Source: Duganella sp. CF517 (GTDB lineage Bacteria > Pseudomonadota > Gammaproteobacteria > Burkholderiales > Burkholderiaceae_D). From it: a stretch of DNA of 64,000 nucleotides. Position 1 is the first letter of the stretch. Every line of letters begins with the position of its first letter. A program made the position numbers and the translations under genes. Positions 9,187-17,951 of the stretch are shown piece by piece. The stretch covers positions 620,001 through 684,000 of the forward strand of contig NZ_FODC01000001.1 of NCBI RefSeq assembly GCF_900110275.1, given 5' to 3'. The notes beneath the pieces were generated by a model. The model made no database searches. It was not told where the DNA came from and saw nothing but the letters and a program-made list of their open reading frames with translations.

Positions 9187-10062
9187 TTAGCCCACCTTGA
9201 AGGCATCGATGACAATCTTCGCCGCCTGGCCGAGGATTTCGGCCCGCGCCTTATCGTCCTTGCCCGGCTGCGTGAGGTAAACCGCCAGCACGATCGGCGG
9301 TTTATTGCCCGGCGGCCACAGAATGGCGATGTCGTTGATGGTGCCGTAGTCGCCGGCGCCGGTCTTGTCGCCGACCGTCCAGTTCGACGGCACGCCGGCG
9401 CGGATGCGGGTGGCGCCGGTGGTGTTGCCGATCAGCCAATCCGTCAATATCTTGCGCTTGGCCGGCGGCAGCGCCTCGCCCACGGTCAGCTTGTGCAGCG
9501 ACGCCATCATCGCCGCCGGCGTGGTGGTGTCGCGCGGGTCGCCGGGGATGGCGCTGTTGAGCGCGGTCTCCCAGCGGTCCAGGCGGAACTGGCGGTCGCC
9601 GATCGAGCGGGCGTAGGCGGTCACCTCCTCCGGCCCGCCGAGATGGCGGATCAGTAAATTGGCCGCCGTGTTGTCGCTGTACTGGATGGTGGCCGCGCAC
9701 AGCGCTTCGATGGTCATGCCGCCGTCCAGATGCCGTTCGGTGATCGGCGAATGCGCCACCAGCTCGGCCTTGTCGTAACGGATGGTCTGTTGCAGCACCG
9801 ACGGCTCCCTGGCCAATACCGCCGCCGACAGCATCATCTTGAACGTGCTGCAGAACGGAAAACGCTCGTCGGCGCGGTGCAGCAGCTGGCGGCCGTCGGC
9901 CGTGTCGAGCGCCGCCACGCCCAGGCGTCCGCCGGATTGGGCCTCCAGCCGCACCAGCCGCAGATCGGGCGGCATGACCGCGCCCGGGGCGGCATGGGCG
10001 CGGGCGAGTGGCGTCGCGGCAAGCGCCAGCAACAGGGTACGACGGATGGCGGAATGGGTCAT
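9187..10062 (-). CDS. bla: class A beta-lactamase
   Basis: A 291-residue periplasmic serine hydrolase with a signal peptide ending near Ala-His-Ala-Ala. The class A motifs are complete: STFK with nucleophile Ser72 and Lys75, Ser-Asp-Asn at 129-131, the omega-loop Glu165-x-x-Leu-Asn169, and Lys-Thr-Gly at 233-235. A Cys directly precedes the nucleophile as in many CTX-M/Pen-like enzymes, but the segment after KTG is Ala-Gly-Asp-Tyr without the second Cys of the disulfide-bearing carbapenemases. It therefore looks like an environmental penicillinase/cephalosporinase of that group. It is divergent from an FAD monooxygenase across 127 bases; no AmpR-like regulator is adjacent. Spectrum cannot be read from sequence alone. 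Confidence 0.93.
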   Translation of the reverse strand: MTHSAIRRTLLLALAATPLARAHAAPGAVMPPDLRLVRLEAQSGGRLGVAALDTADGRQLLHRADERFPFCSTFKMMLSAAVLAREPSVLQQTIRYDKAELVAHSPITERHLDGGMTIEALCAATIQYSDNTAANLLIRHLGGPEEVTAYARSIGDRQFRLDRWETALNSAIPGDPRDTTTPAAMMASLHKLTVGEALPPAKRKILTDWLIGNTTGATRIRAGVPSNWTVGDKTGAGDYGTINDIAILWPPGNKPPIVLAVYLTQPGKDDKARAEILGQAAKIVIDAFKVG

Positions 10063-10189
10063 GTCGGCTGAACCGGTTGGCGAGAATTGGCAATGTTATC
10101 CAATATAATACCGATTTACCCAACCGGCCAGCCCCTCGCGCCATCCCAATTGCGCGCGCCGCATTCGCGCACGCGGGTAGACTGGGTCG

Positions 10190-11797
10190 ATGGTTCCTCA
10201 AGTTCTCATCGTTGGCGCCGGACCCACCGGCCTGGTACTCGCCCTGCGGCTGGCGCGGCACGGGGTCGCCGTGCGCATCATCGACAAAAACAGCGGCCCC
10301 GGACTCGCTTCGCGGGCGATGGTCGTGCATGCGCGCACGCTCGAATTTTATCGCCAGTTGGGTTTCGCCGACGCCGTCGTCGATCTGGGCATCCGCATCG
10401 AGGCCATCCACCTGCGCGAGGACGGCCACGACAGCGCGCGGTTGCCGCTCAACGATGTCGGCGCCGGCATCAGCCCCTACCCGTTCGTGCTGGCGTTTCC
10501 GCAGGACGACCATGAACGGTTCCTGGTCAGGCAATTGCGCGCACTGGGCGTGGAGGTCGACTGGAACACCGAGCTCGAATCGTTCGCGCAGGACGATTGG
10601 GGCGTGCGCGCGGTGCTCCAGCGCGGCGGCGAGCGCATCGCCTGCAACACCGCCTTCCTGTGCGGCTGCGACGGCGCGCGCAGCCGCGTGCGCGATTCGC
10701 TGCAGGTCGGCTTCGGCGGCGGCACCTACGACCACCTATATTATGTCGCCGACGTCAAGACCGACGGCCCGCCCAATGTCGACCTGGTCGGCCACCTGGG
10801 CGCCAACACCTTCGCGCTGATGTTGCCGGTGCGCTCGCGCGGCATGCAGCGGCTGATCGGCATCATGCCGGAGCCGCAAGCCGGTCAACCCGAGCCCGAT
10901 TTCGAGGACGTGCGCCCGGTGCTGGAGCCGTTGCTCGGCATAAAAGTCGAGCAGCTCAACTGGTTCTCCACCTACCGCGTGCACCACCGGGTGGCGTCGC
11001 AATTCCGCGTCGGCCGCTGCTTCCTGGCCGGCGACGCGGCGCACATCCACAGTCCCGCCGGCGGCCAGGGCATGAACACCGGCATCGGCGACGCCATCAA
11101 CCTGGGGTGGAAGCTGGCGCAAGTGTTGCGGGCCGGCGCCCACGGCGCGCTGCTCGACACCTACCAGGCCGAACGGCTCACGTTCGCCCGCAAGCTGGTC
11201 ACCACCACCGACCGCGCCTTCCAGCTGGTGGTGTCGCAGGGCGCCGGTGGCCAGTTGTTGCGCAACTGGCTGGTGCCGCATGTGTTCCCGGTGCTGACCG
11301 GCTTCAGCGCCGCGCGCCGCACGCTGTTCAAGACGGTGTCGCAGGTGCAGATCCACTATCCCGACAGCCTGCTCAGCGGCGGACGCGCGGGCGAGATCAT
11401 CGGCGGCGACCGCCTGCCGTGGGTGCCGCGGGCCGATGGCGGCGACAATTTCGCCCCGCTGAGCAGCCTGGGCTGGCAATTGCACGTTTATGGCAACACC
11501 GATCCGCTGCTGGCGGCGGCGGCGCGGGTGCTGCAACTGCCGCTGCACGCCTGGCCGTGGACGGAGGCCGCCGGCGAGGCCGGCCTGCTCGAGGACGCGG
11601 CCTACCTGATCCGCCCGGACATGCACGTGGCGCTGGCGCTGCCGCGCCAGGAACTGGACGCCCTGCGCGAGCTGATCGCCCGCTTCCAGCTGCGCTTCAC
11701 CGACGAGCCGGACGCAACCGGGCAGCCGCCCGCGCGCGCGCATTCGACGCCCGATTCATCGCCGCAAACGCCGGCGCCATCGTCGTCCCCGTATTAA
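10190..11797 (+). CDS. FAD-dependent aromatic-ring monooxygenase (PheA/TfdB family)
   Basis: A 535-residue class A flavoprotein hydroxylase. The N-terminal Rossmann motif is VGAGPTG, the middle Asp-Gly motif reads CGCDGARSRVR near 165, and the second FAD motif is LAGDAAHIHSPAGGQGMN near 280. A C-terminal thioredoxin-like domain typical of phenol-hydroxylase-type members ends around residue 510, followed by a Pro/Ser-rich tail. Such enzymes use NAD(P)H and O2 to hydroxylate phenolic rings, and some relatives inactivate antibiotics. The ATG at 10190 has only a weak ribosome site. It is divergent from the beta-lactamase gene and monocistronic; substrate unknown. Confidence 0.9.
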   Translation: MVPQVLIVGAGPTGLVLALRLARHGVAVRIIDKNSGPGLASRAMVVHARTLEFYRQLGFADAVVDLGIRIEAIHLREDGHDSARLPLNDVGAGISPYPFVLAFPQDDHERFLVRQLRALGVEVDWNTELESFAQDDWGVRAVLQRGGERIACNTAFLCGCDGARSRVRDSLQVGFGGGTYDHLYYVADVKTDGPPNVDLVGHLGANTFALMLPVRSRGMQRLIGIMPEPQAGQPEPDFEDVRPVLEPLLGIKVEQLNWFSTYRVHHRVASQFRVGRCFLAGDAAHIHSPAGGQGMNTGIGDAINLGWKLAQVLRAGAHGALLDTYQAERLTFARKLVTTTDRAFQLVVSQGAGGQLLRNWLVPHVFPVLTGFSAARRTLFKTVSQVQIHYPDSLLSGGRAGEIIGGDRLPWVPRADGGDNFAPLSSLGWQLHVYGNTDPLLAAAARVLQLPLHAWPWTEAAGEAGLLEDAAYLIRPDMHVALALPRQELDALRELIARFQLRFTDEPDATGQPPARAHSTPDSSPQTPAPSSSPY

Positions 11798-11947
11798 ATC
11801 GGCCTTAACCGGCACACAATACTCATTGACAATTTTCCGGCTGGCGCGCTATGGTCACCGTCGCGCCGGCTGCCGGGCGACGGGTGGTGTTGAAACCTCC
11901 CGCCCGCCCAACCGGCCCGCATTACCAACGAACAATAAAAGGATGTC

Positions 11948-13849
11948 ATGAGCAACAAGTCCCAGAACTTCACCCGCCGCGACCTGCTGCTGTCCGCCCT
12001 TTCCGCCACCGCCGTCGGCGCGCTGCCCCTGCTGCCCGGTTTGGCGCGGGCGCAGGCGCCGGCCGCGGCATCGGCCGCCACCACCGCGGCGTCTCCCGGC
12101 GACGCCCGCTTCAGCCAGCTGACCGACAGCTTTGCCGAGGAGATCCTGCGCCTGTCGCCGACCAGCGCCACCTCGCTGGGCCTGGACAAGGGCGAGCGCG
12201 CCGGCCTGAAATCGCAGCTGGAAAACCTCAGCCGCTCGGGCGACGCCGCCTGGGCCGGCCAGGTCAAATCGATGCTCAAGCGCCTGTCGGCGATCGACCG
12301 CGCCAGGCTGGGCGCCGACGCGCAAATCCGCTACGACACCATCCGCTACGCCGCCAACGAAGGCCTGGAGGGCTTGCGCTTCTCCTTCGGCGGCGCCGCC
12401 TCCGGCTTCAACGGCGGCACCGCGCCGTTCCCCGTCACGCAGCAGGACGGCGCGGTCACGCGCATCCCGGAATTCCTGCACTCGCAGCACCAGATCGCCG
12501 ACGCCGCCGACGCCGAGGCCTATCTGGAGCGCGTCACCGGCATGGCGCGCATGCTGGACCAGGAAAGCACCCGCATCGCCGACCAGGCCGGCCGTGGCAT
12601 CCTGCCGCCGAACTTCATCGCCCGCGCGGCGCTGGGCCAGTTGCAGGACTACCGCAAGACCGCGGTCGCGCAGCAAAAACTGGTCACCTCGCTGACCGAG
12701 CGCACCCAAAAGCTGGGCATCGCCGGCGACTGGAACGCGCGCGTCACGGCGCTGGTCGAAAGCCAGGTCTATCCGGCGCTGGAACGCCAGATCGCCACCT
12801 TCACCCGCGCCACGGCCAAGGCCACCGACGTCGCCGGCGTGCACCGCCTGCCGGACGGCGCGGCGTACTACGAGTGGGCGCTGCACCTGGGCACCTCCAC
12901 CAACCTCAATCCGCGCGAGGTGCACGCGGTCGGCCTGGAACAGAACAAGATGCTGCAGTCGCGCATCGACGCCATCCTCAAGGCGCAGGGCATCAACCAG
13001 GGCACCGTGGGCGCGCGCCTGCTGGCGCTGTCGAAGGACCCGAAACGCTTCTACGCCGACAACGACAAGGGCCGCGAGGAACTGATCGCCTACTGCAACG
13101 ACCGCGTCGAGGCGGTGCGCGCGCTGATGCCGAAGATCTCGAACATGAACCTGAAGGCGCCGCTCGAAGTGCGCCGGGTGCCGCTCGATATCGAATCGGG
13201 CGCGCCGCTCGGCTACATGAACTTCGCCTCGCTGGACGGCTCGCGTCCGGCGATCTATTACATCAACCTGAAGTCGACCACCTTGTGGCCGAAATCCGAA
13301 ATCGCCACGCTGACCGCGCACGAAGGCTTGCCGGGCCACGCCTGGCAAGGCGCCTACCTGGCCGAGCACCAGAGCGAGCTGCCGCTGATCGCCTCGCTGA
13401 TGGGCTTTAACGCCTTCGTCGAAGGCTGGGCGCTGTATGCCGAACAGCTGGTCGACGAATTCGGCCTGTACGTCAACGATCCGTTCAGCCAGATCGGCTA
13501 CCTGCAGGCGCAGCAGTTCCGCGCCTGCCGCCTGGTGGTCGACACCGGCATGCACGCGATGAAGTGGACGCGCGAACAGGCGATCCGCTTCCTGGTCGAG
13601 AGCACCGGCCGCGGCGAACAGGCGATGACCAGCGAAATCGACCGCTACACGGTGTCGCCGGGCCAGGCCTGCGGCTACAAGGTGGGCCACAACGAGATCC
13701 TGCGCCAGCGCGAACGCGCCAGGGCCGCGCTGGGACCGAAGTTCGACCTGCCCGGCTTCAACGACGCGCTGGTGCAAAGCTGCGGCGTGCCGCTGACGGT
13801 GCTGCCGACGGTGATCGACCGCTACATCGCGGGCCTGAAAAAGGCCTGA
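11948..13849 (+). CDS. DUF885 family protein, Tat-exported putative metallopeptidase
   Basis: A 633-residue protein with a twin-arginine-type leader (Thr-Arg-Arg-Asp-Leu-Leu, hydrophobic stretch, Ala-Arg-Ala) indicating periplasmic export in folded form. The C-terminal half contains HEGLPGH at about 458-464, the conserved signature of DUF885 proteins, which resembles a zinc-peptidase HExxH-like site. Length and architecture match the family's usual about 600 residues. AAGGAT precedes the ATG. The next gene, a D-amino acid dehydrogenase, starts nine bases after its stop, so a joint role in peptide or D-amino-acid recycling is possible but unproven. Confidence 0.88.
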   Translation: MSNKSQNFTRRDLLLSALSATAVGALPLLPGLARAQAPAAASAATTAASPGDARFSQLTDSFAEEILRLSPTSATSLGLDKGERAGLKSQLENLSRSGDAAWAGQVKSMLKRLSAIDRARLGADAQIRYDTIRYAANEGLEGLRFSFGGAASGFNGGTAPFPVTQQDGAVTRIPEFLHSQHQIADAADAEAYLERVTGMARMLDQESTRIADQAGRGILPPNFIARAALGQLQDYRKTAVAQQKLVTSLTERTQKLGIAGDWNARVTALVESQVYPALERQIATFTRATAKATDVAGVHRLPDGAAYYEWALHLGTSTNLNPREVHAVGLEQNKMLQSRIDAILKAQGINQGTVGARLLALSKDPKRFYADNDKGREELIAYCNDRVEAVRALMPKISNMNLKAPLEVRRVPLDIESGAPLGYMNFASLDGSRPAIYYINLKSTTLWPKSEIATLTAHEGLPGHAWQGAYLAEHQSELPLIASLMGFNAFVEGWALYAEQLVDEFGLYVNDPFSQIGYLQAQQFRACRLVVDTGMHAMKWTREQAIRFLVESTGRGEQAMTSEIDRYTVSPGQACGYKVGHNEILRQRERARAALGPKFDLPGFNDALVQSCGVPLTVLPTVIDRYIAGLKKA

Positions 13850-13857
13850 TCGGCGCC

Positions 13858-15117
13858 ATGAAGACCATCGCAGTCATCGGCGGCGGCATCACCGGGGTCA
13901 CCACCGCGTACGCGCTGGCCAGGCGCGGCCTGCGCGTGACCCTGCTCGAGCGCCACCGCTATCCGGCGATGGAGACCTCGTTCGCCAACGGCGGCCAGTT
14001 GTCGGCCTCCAACGCCGAGGTGTGGAACCATAGCGCCACCGTCGCCAAAGGGTTGAAGTGGATGCTGCGCAAGGACGCGCCGCTGCTGCTCAACCCCAAA
14101 CCGAGCTGGCACAAGCTGTCCTGGCTGGCGGAGTTCATCGCCGCCATGCCGGACTACCGCGAAAACACCATCGCCATCGCCAAGCTGGCGGTGGCGGCGC
14201 GCGAACATCTATTCAGCTGGGCCGAAGAGGAACGCATCGAATTCGACCTCAAACGCGCCGGCATCCTGCACATCTACCGCGACCGCGCCGACTTCGAACA
14301 CGGCGAGGACGTCTCGCTGCTGCTGGCGCAGGGCGGCGTGCGCCGGCGCACCGTCACGCTTGACGAGATGCGCGCGATCGAACCCACGCTGGCCGGCGAC
14401 TACTACGCCGGCCACTACACCGACAGCGACAGCTCCGGCGATATCCACAAATTCACCACCGGTCTGGCGCTGGCGGCGCAGCGGCTCGGCGTGCGCATGT
14501 GCTTCGGCCAGCAGGTGGTCGGCCTGAGCGCGGACGCGCGCGGCGCCTGCGTCACGGTGCTGCGCGACGGCGTGCCCGACATCGGCGTCTACGACGGCGT
14601 GGTGGTCTGCGCCGGCACCGCCAGCCGCGAACTGGCCGCCATGCTGGGCGACCGGGTCAACGTCTACCCGGTCAAGGGTTATTCGATCACCGTCCACCTG
14701 GACGACGACGCCAGCCGCGCCGCCGCGCCCACGGTCAGCCTGGAGGACGACGCCGCCAAGCTGGTCGCCAGCCGGCTGGGCGGGGACCGCTTCCGCGTCG
14801 CCGGCACCGCCGAGTTCAACGGCTTTAACCGCGACATCCGCGCCGACCGCATCGCCCCGCTGGTCGACTGGGTGCGGCAGCGCTTCCCCGGCGTTTCCAC
14901 CCGCAATATCACGCCGTGGGCCGGGTTGCGGCCGATGATGCCCAACCTGATGCCGCGCGTCGGCCCGGGCAGGCTGCCTTGCGTTTTCTACAATACCGGC
15001 CACGGCCACCTGGGCTGGACCTTGTCGGCCGCCACCGCCGACCTGATCGCCACCACCGTCGAAGCCAATCTGCGCTCTGTGGCGCAGCGCACCGCCGTTC
15101 CCTTGAAAATGGCCTAA
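13858..15117 (+). CDS. D-amino acid dehydrogenase, DadA-like
   Basis: A 419-residue FAD-dependent oxidoreductase of the DAO superfamily. It opens with the dinucleotide motif IGGGITGV and continues with Glu-Thr-Ser-Phe-Ala-Asn-Gly-Gly-Gln, which is characteristic of DadA-type D-amino acid dehydrogenases. The C-terminal part has Trp-Ala-Gly-Leu-Arg-Pro and Gly-His-Gly-His-Leu-Gly-Trp, the usual FAD/substrate closing motifs. The enzyme deaminates D-amino acids to 2-oxoacids and passes electrons to the membrane quinone pool. The start at 13858 is chosen because it begins exactly at the flavin-binding strand; a longer frame upstream overlaps the DUF885 gene. It is probably co-transcribed with that gene. 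Confidence 0.9.
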   Translation: MKTIAVIGGGITGVTTAYALARRGLRVTLLERHRYPAMETSFANGGQLSASNAEVWNHSATVAKGLKWMLRKDAPLLLNPKPSWHKLSWLAEFIAAMPDYRENTIAIAKLAVAAREHLFSWAEEERIEFDLKRAGILHIYRDRADFEHGEDVSLLLAQGGVRRRTVTLDEMRAIEPTLAGDYYAGHYTDSDSSGDIHKFTTGLALAAQRLGVRMCFGQQVVGLSADARGACVTVLRDGVPDIGVYDGVVVCAGTASRELAAMLGDRVNVYPVKGYSITVHLDDDASRAAAPTVSLEDDAAKLVASRLGGDRFRVAGTAEFNGFNRDIRADRIAPLVDWVRQRFPGVSTRNITPWAGLRPMMPNLMPRVGPGRLPCVFYNTGHGHLGWTLSAATADLIATTVEANLRSVAQRTAVPLKMA

Positions 15118-15166
15118 ACTGCCATCATTATGAAAGTAGTTCCGTAGTTTCCACTGGAGATCGACC

Positions 15167-16102
15167 ATGAAGGCAAAATCCTTAGCAAGCATCACTCTGC
15201 TGGCCGGCGCGATGGCGCTGGCGGCGCCGGTGTTCGCGGCGGCTCCCACCGTGCACGATGTCTACGTCGCCGCCGAAGCCGGAAAATTCACCGAAGCGCA
15301 GGCGCTGATGGACCAGGTGCTCAAGGAGCATCCGAACAGCGCCAAGGCCCACTTCGTCGAGGCCGAGCTGCTGGCCAAGCAAGGCAAGTACGCGGCCGCG
15401 CAAAAGTCGCTGGACACGGCCGAACGCCTGTCGCCGGGCTTGCCGAAGGTCGACGCCACGGCCGTCGGCAAGCTGCGCGCGGTGATCGCCGCCGGCGACG
15501 CCAAGCCGAAGGAAAATTTCACGCAGCACAAACCAGCGGCCGAGAAGGCCGGCTATAACAGCGGCGGCTATGCCAACGGCGCCAGCACCGGCTCGGGCGG
15601 CGGCGGCATCCCGTGGGGCACGGTGCTGCTGATGGGCGGCCTGCTGGTCGGCTTCATCTTTATCGCTTCGCGCTTCATGTCGCGCCGCGCGCAGCAGGGT
15701 GGCGCGGGCGCGGCCGGTTTCAATCACGGCAACCCGGGCTTCAATCCGGGCGGCGCGCCACCGGGCTATCCTCCTGGCGGCGGTTATCCGCAGCAGGGTT
15801 ATGGTCCCGGCTACGGCCAGCAACCGCAGGGTAGCGGCATGGGTGGCCGCATCATGGGCGGCCTGGCGACCGGCGCGGCGCTGGGCGCGGGCCTGGTGGC
15901 CGGCGAGGCGATCGCCCGCCAGTTCACCGGCGGCCATGAAAATGGCGGCAACGCCGCCAACGACCAGGGACGCAACGACATCGTCTACGACGACCCGGCG
16001 CAGAGCAACGACATGGGCGGCAACGACTTTGGCGTCAGCGGCGGCTGGGATGATTCCGCCGGCGGCGGCGATGCCGGCGGCGGCAGCGACGAATGGAATT
16101 AA
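15167..16102 (+). CDS. exported TPR protein with one membrane helix and Gly-rich tail
   Basis: A 311-residue protein. A cleavable signal peptide (ending Val-Phe-Ala-Ala) precedes about two tetratricopeptide-like helical repeats (residues 25-110). A Gly/Ser linker, a single membrane helix with a short basic patch (about 145-170, ending Ser-Arg-Arg-Ala) and a long low-complexity Gly/Pro/Gln/Asn region follow. An Ala/Gly-rich hydrophobic stretch resembling a glycine-zipper lies around 225-245. GGAG stands seven bases before the ATG. The design suggests an inner-membrane-anchored periplasmic scaffold; I know no specific function. It is convergent with the LysR gene. Confidence 0.82.
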   Translation: MKAKSLASITLLAGAMALAAPVFAAAPTVHDVYVAAEAGKFTEAQALMDQVLKEHPNSAKAHFVEAELLAKQGKYAAAQKSLDTAERLSPGLPKVDATAVGKLRAVIAAGDAKPKENFTQHKPAAEKAGYNSGGYANGASTGSGGGGIPWGTVLLMGGLLVGFIFIASRFMSRRAQQGGAGAAGFNHGNPGFNPGGAPPGYPPGGGYPQQGYGPGYGQQPQGSGMGGRIMGGLATGAALGAGLVAGEAIARQFTGGHENGGNAANDQGRNDIVYDDPAQSNDMGGNDFGVSGGWDDSAGGGDAGGGSDEWN

Positions 16103-16116
16103 GTAACATCATGTAG

Positions 16117-17088
16117 TCAAGCCGGGGCGCGGCGCTCGCCCGCCCCGGCGGCCTCCATGGCCACATCCCAATACGGCGGATCGCCGAAATACTCCCGCAA
16201 ATGATCGATCAACAGGTGCGACTTGGCCTGGTTGGAGCGTCCGGGCATGTGCACGGCGTGGATCGCCGAGGCGGCCGGGTCGTGCCGCGCCGCTGAAACA
16301 TCCCTTTGCAGTGGCGCCATCGGAAACACCGGCACCAGCTTGCCGGCCACGATCGCCCCGCTGACCATCCAGTTGGCCAGATGTACCAGCCCCGCCCCGG
16401 CGATCGCCGCGTGCATCAAGGTATCGGTATCGTCGCAGCGCAGCGCGCTTTTCACGTCCAGCGGCTGGTTTTGATTGACGCCCTCGAAACGCCACCACGC
16501 GCGCGGCGACTTGCCCACCATCGACAGGCACTGGTGGTTCAGCAAATCCTCCGGCGAGGCCGGCCAGCCATGCCGCGCCAGATATGCCGGGCTGGCGCTG
16601 ACCACGCGGTTCTGCGGCACCAGCCGGGTCGCCACCAAATCCCCATCGGGCAGCACGCCCGCCCGCACCGCCACGTCGACCCGGCGCGCGGCCAGGTCGA
16701 CGACGCTGTCGCTGACGTGCAAATCGACTTGCAGCCGGGGATAGCGGCGCAGGAACGTCGCGATCGCCGGCGCCACATGCAGCCGGCCGAAGCCGGCCGG
16801 CGCGGTGATCGTCAACAGCCCGCGCGGCTCGCTCTCGGTTTCCTGCACCGCCGCCTGCCCTTCTGCAAGCTCGGCCAGGATATTGCGGGCGCGCGGCAGA
16901 AAGCGCTCGCCGGCGTCGGTCAGCACCACGTGGCGCGAGCTGCGCACCAGCAGGCGGGCGCCCAGTTGCGCCTCGAGCGCGTCGAGCTTGCGCGACACCG
17001 ACGACACCGCCATCTCCAGCTGCACCGCCGCGCGCGACAGGCTGCGGTGCTCGACCACCGCGATCAGGCATTGCAAGGCATCGATCAT
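16117..17088 (-). CDS. LysR-family transcriptional regulator
   Basis: A 323-residue LysR-type regulator. The N-terminal winged helix-turn-helix spans about residues 1-60 (Ser-Leu-Ser-Arg-Ala-Ala ... Ser-Val-Ser-Arg-Lys-Leu), followed by the linker helix and a periplasmic-binding-protein-like effector domain. I placed the start at 17088 because GGGGAG lies just upstream and the protein then begins directly at the HTH; the longer frame from 17199 adds a non-homologous extension. The gene faces away from the NarL-type regulator, and three repeated promoter elements lie just upstream of its start, which would suit autoregulation. The target genes and effector are unknown. Confidence 0.92.
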   Translation of the reverse strand: MIDALQCLIAVVEHRSLSRAAVQLEMAVSSVSRKLDALEAQLGARLLVRSSRHVVLTDAGERFLPRARNILAELAEGQAAVQETESEPRGLLTITAPAGFGRLHVAPAIATFLRRYPRLQVDLHVSDSVVDLAARRVDVAVRAGVLPDGDLVATRLVPQNRVVSASPAYLARHGWPASPEDLLNHQCLSMVGKSPRAWWRFEGVNQNQPLDVKSALRCDDTDTLMHAAIAGAGLVHLANWMVSGAIVAGKLVPVFPMAPLQRDVSAARHDPAASAIHAVHMPGRSNQAKSHLLIDHLREYFGDPPYWDVAMEAAGAGERRAPA

Positions 17089-17111
17089 CCCATTCTCCCC
17101 TTGACGAACCA

Positions 17112-17173
17112 TTTGCGGAAAGTGCAAAAGACATTTGCCGGAAGTGCTATTGTGCCATTTTTTGCTAAAGTGC
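17112..17173 (-). repeat. three copies of TTTGC-(N)-AAGTGC before the lysR gene
   Basis: Copies at 17112-17125 (TTTGCGGAAAGTGC), 17134-17147 (TTTGCCGGAAGTGC) and 17161-17173 (TTTGCTAAAGTGC, one base shorter). The first two are spaced 22 bases, about two helical turns. They sit 24-85 bases upstream of the lysR start codon, where an autoregulatory or divergent-gene operator would be expected. That they bind the LysR protein is inference. Confidence 0.55.
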
Positions 17174-17285
17174 ATACTTTGTGTTGCATTGCACACCACA
17201 ATCGCAAGCCTTCGGCGCAGTCGCCCAAACTGGTATAAATTCCTGGGTTAACTCCTGCTAATCGGAAGATCGCATCCCTTACAAC

Positions 17286-17933
17286 ATGGAACTGAGCAAC
17301 GCACCCCGCCCCATCACCGTGCTGGTCGTCGACGACCACCCGCTGCTGCGCGCCGGCCTCGGCGAAGCCATCGCCAGCCAGGACGATATGCGCCTGGTCG
17401 GCGAGGCCAACAACGGCCGCGAGGCCCTCGAGCGCTACGAGGCGCTGCGTCCGGACGTGACCATCATGGACATCGCGATGCCCGAAATGTGCGGCGTGAC
17501 GGCGTTGCAACATATCCGCCGCGAACACGGCGGCGCGCGCATCATCATGCTGACCACCTACAAAGGGGACGCCCAGATCCTGCGCGCCGTGCAAGGCGGC
17601 GCCAGCGGCTTCCTGCTGAAAAGCACGCTGCGGCGCGAATTGCTCGATACCGTGCGCGGCGTGCACATGGGTCAGCGCCGCATTCCGCCGGAAATCGCCA
17701 TGGAACTGGCCCAGCACATGGGCCAGGGGCCGCTCAGCGCGCGCGAGATGGAGGTGCTCAATCACGCCGCCGGCGGCAATTCGAACCGCCGCATTGCCGA
17801 GCACCTGTCGATTTCCGAGGAAACCGTCAAGGCGCACATGAAAAACGTGCTGGCCAAACTGGCCGCGAACGACCGCACCCATGCGGTGACGATCGCCCTC
17901 AAGCGCGGCATTATCAGTATTTCGACGATTTAG
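17286..17933 (+). CDS. NarL/FixJ-type response regulator
   Basis: A 215-residue two-domain regulator. The receiver (residues 10-125) has the acidic pair in VVDDHP, the phospho-acceptor Asp in IMDIAMPE and the conserved Lys in GFLLK, so it should be phosphorylated normally. The C-terminal LuxR-type helix-turn-helix (about 150-210) reads Leu-Ser-Ala-Arg-Glu-Met-Glu-Val and later Glu-Glu-Thr-Val-Lys-Ala-His-Met-Lys-Asn. No histidine kinase gene is adjacent, making it an orphan within the window. It is divergent from the lysR gene across a 197-base region. Confidence 0.93.
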   Translation: MELSNAPRPITVLVVDDHPLLRAGLGEAIASQDDMRLVGEANNGREALERYEALRPDVTIMDIAMPEMCGVTALQHIRREHGGARIIMLTTYKGDAQILRAVQGGASGFLLKSTLRRELLDTVRGVHMGQRRIPPEIAMELAQHMGQGPLSAREMEVLNHAAGGNSNRRIAEHLSISEETVKAHMKNVLAKLAANDRTHAVTIALKRGIISISTI

Positions 17934-17951
17934 TCGTACTGCCAATCAAGT

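Noticed and set aside
10104..10109. TATAAT between the beta-lactamase and monooxygenase genes as a promoter
   Set aside because: No matching -35 box at 16-18 bases on either strand, so I cannot assign it.
11855..13777. A 640-codon minus-strand frame opposite the DUF885 gene
   Set aside because: Same shadow composition; no ribosome site or signal and full overlap with a well-supported gene.
16121..16149. Hairpin GCCGGGGCG / CGCCCCGGC as a terminator of the TPR gene
   Set aside because: It lies within the last codons of the lysR gene and lacks a T-run on either strand; it may only reflect GC-rich coding sequence.
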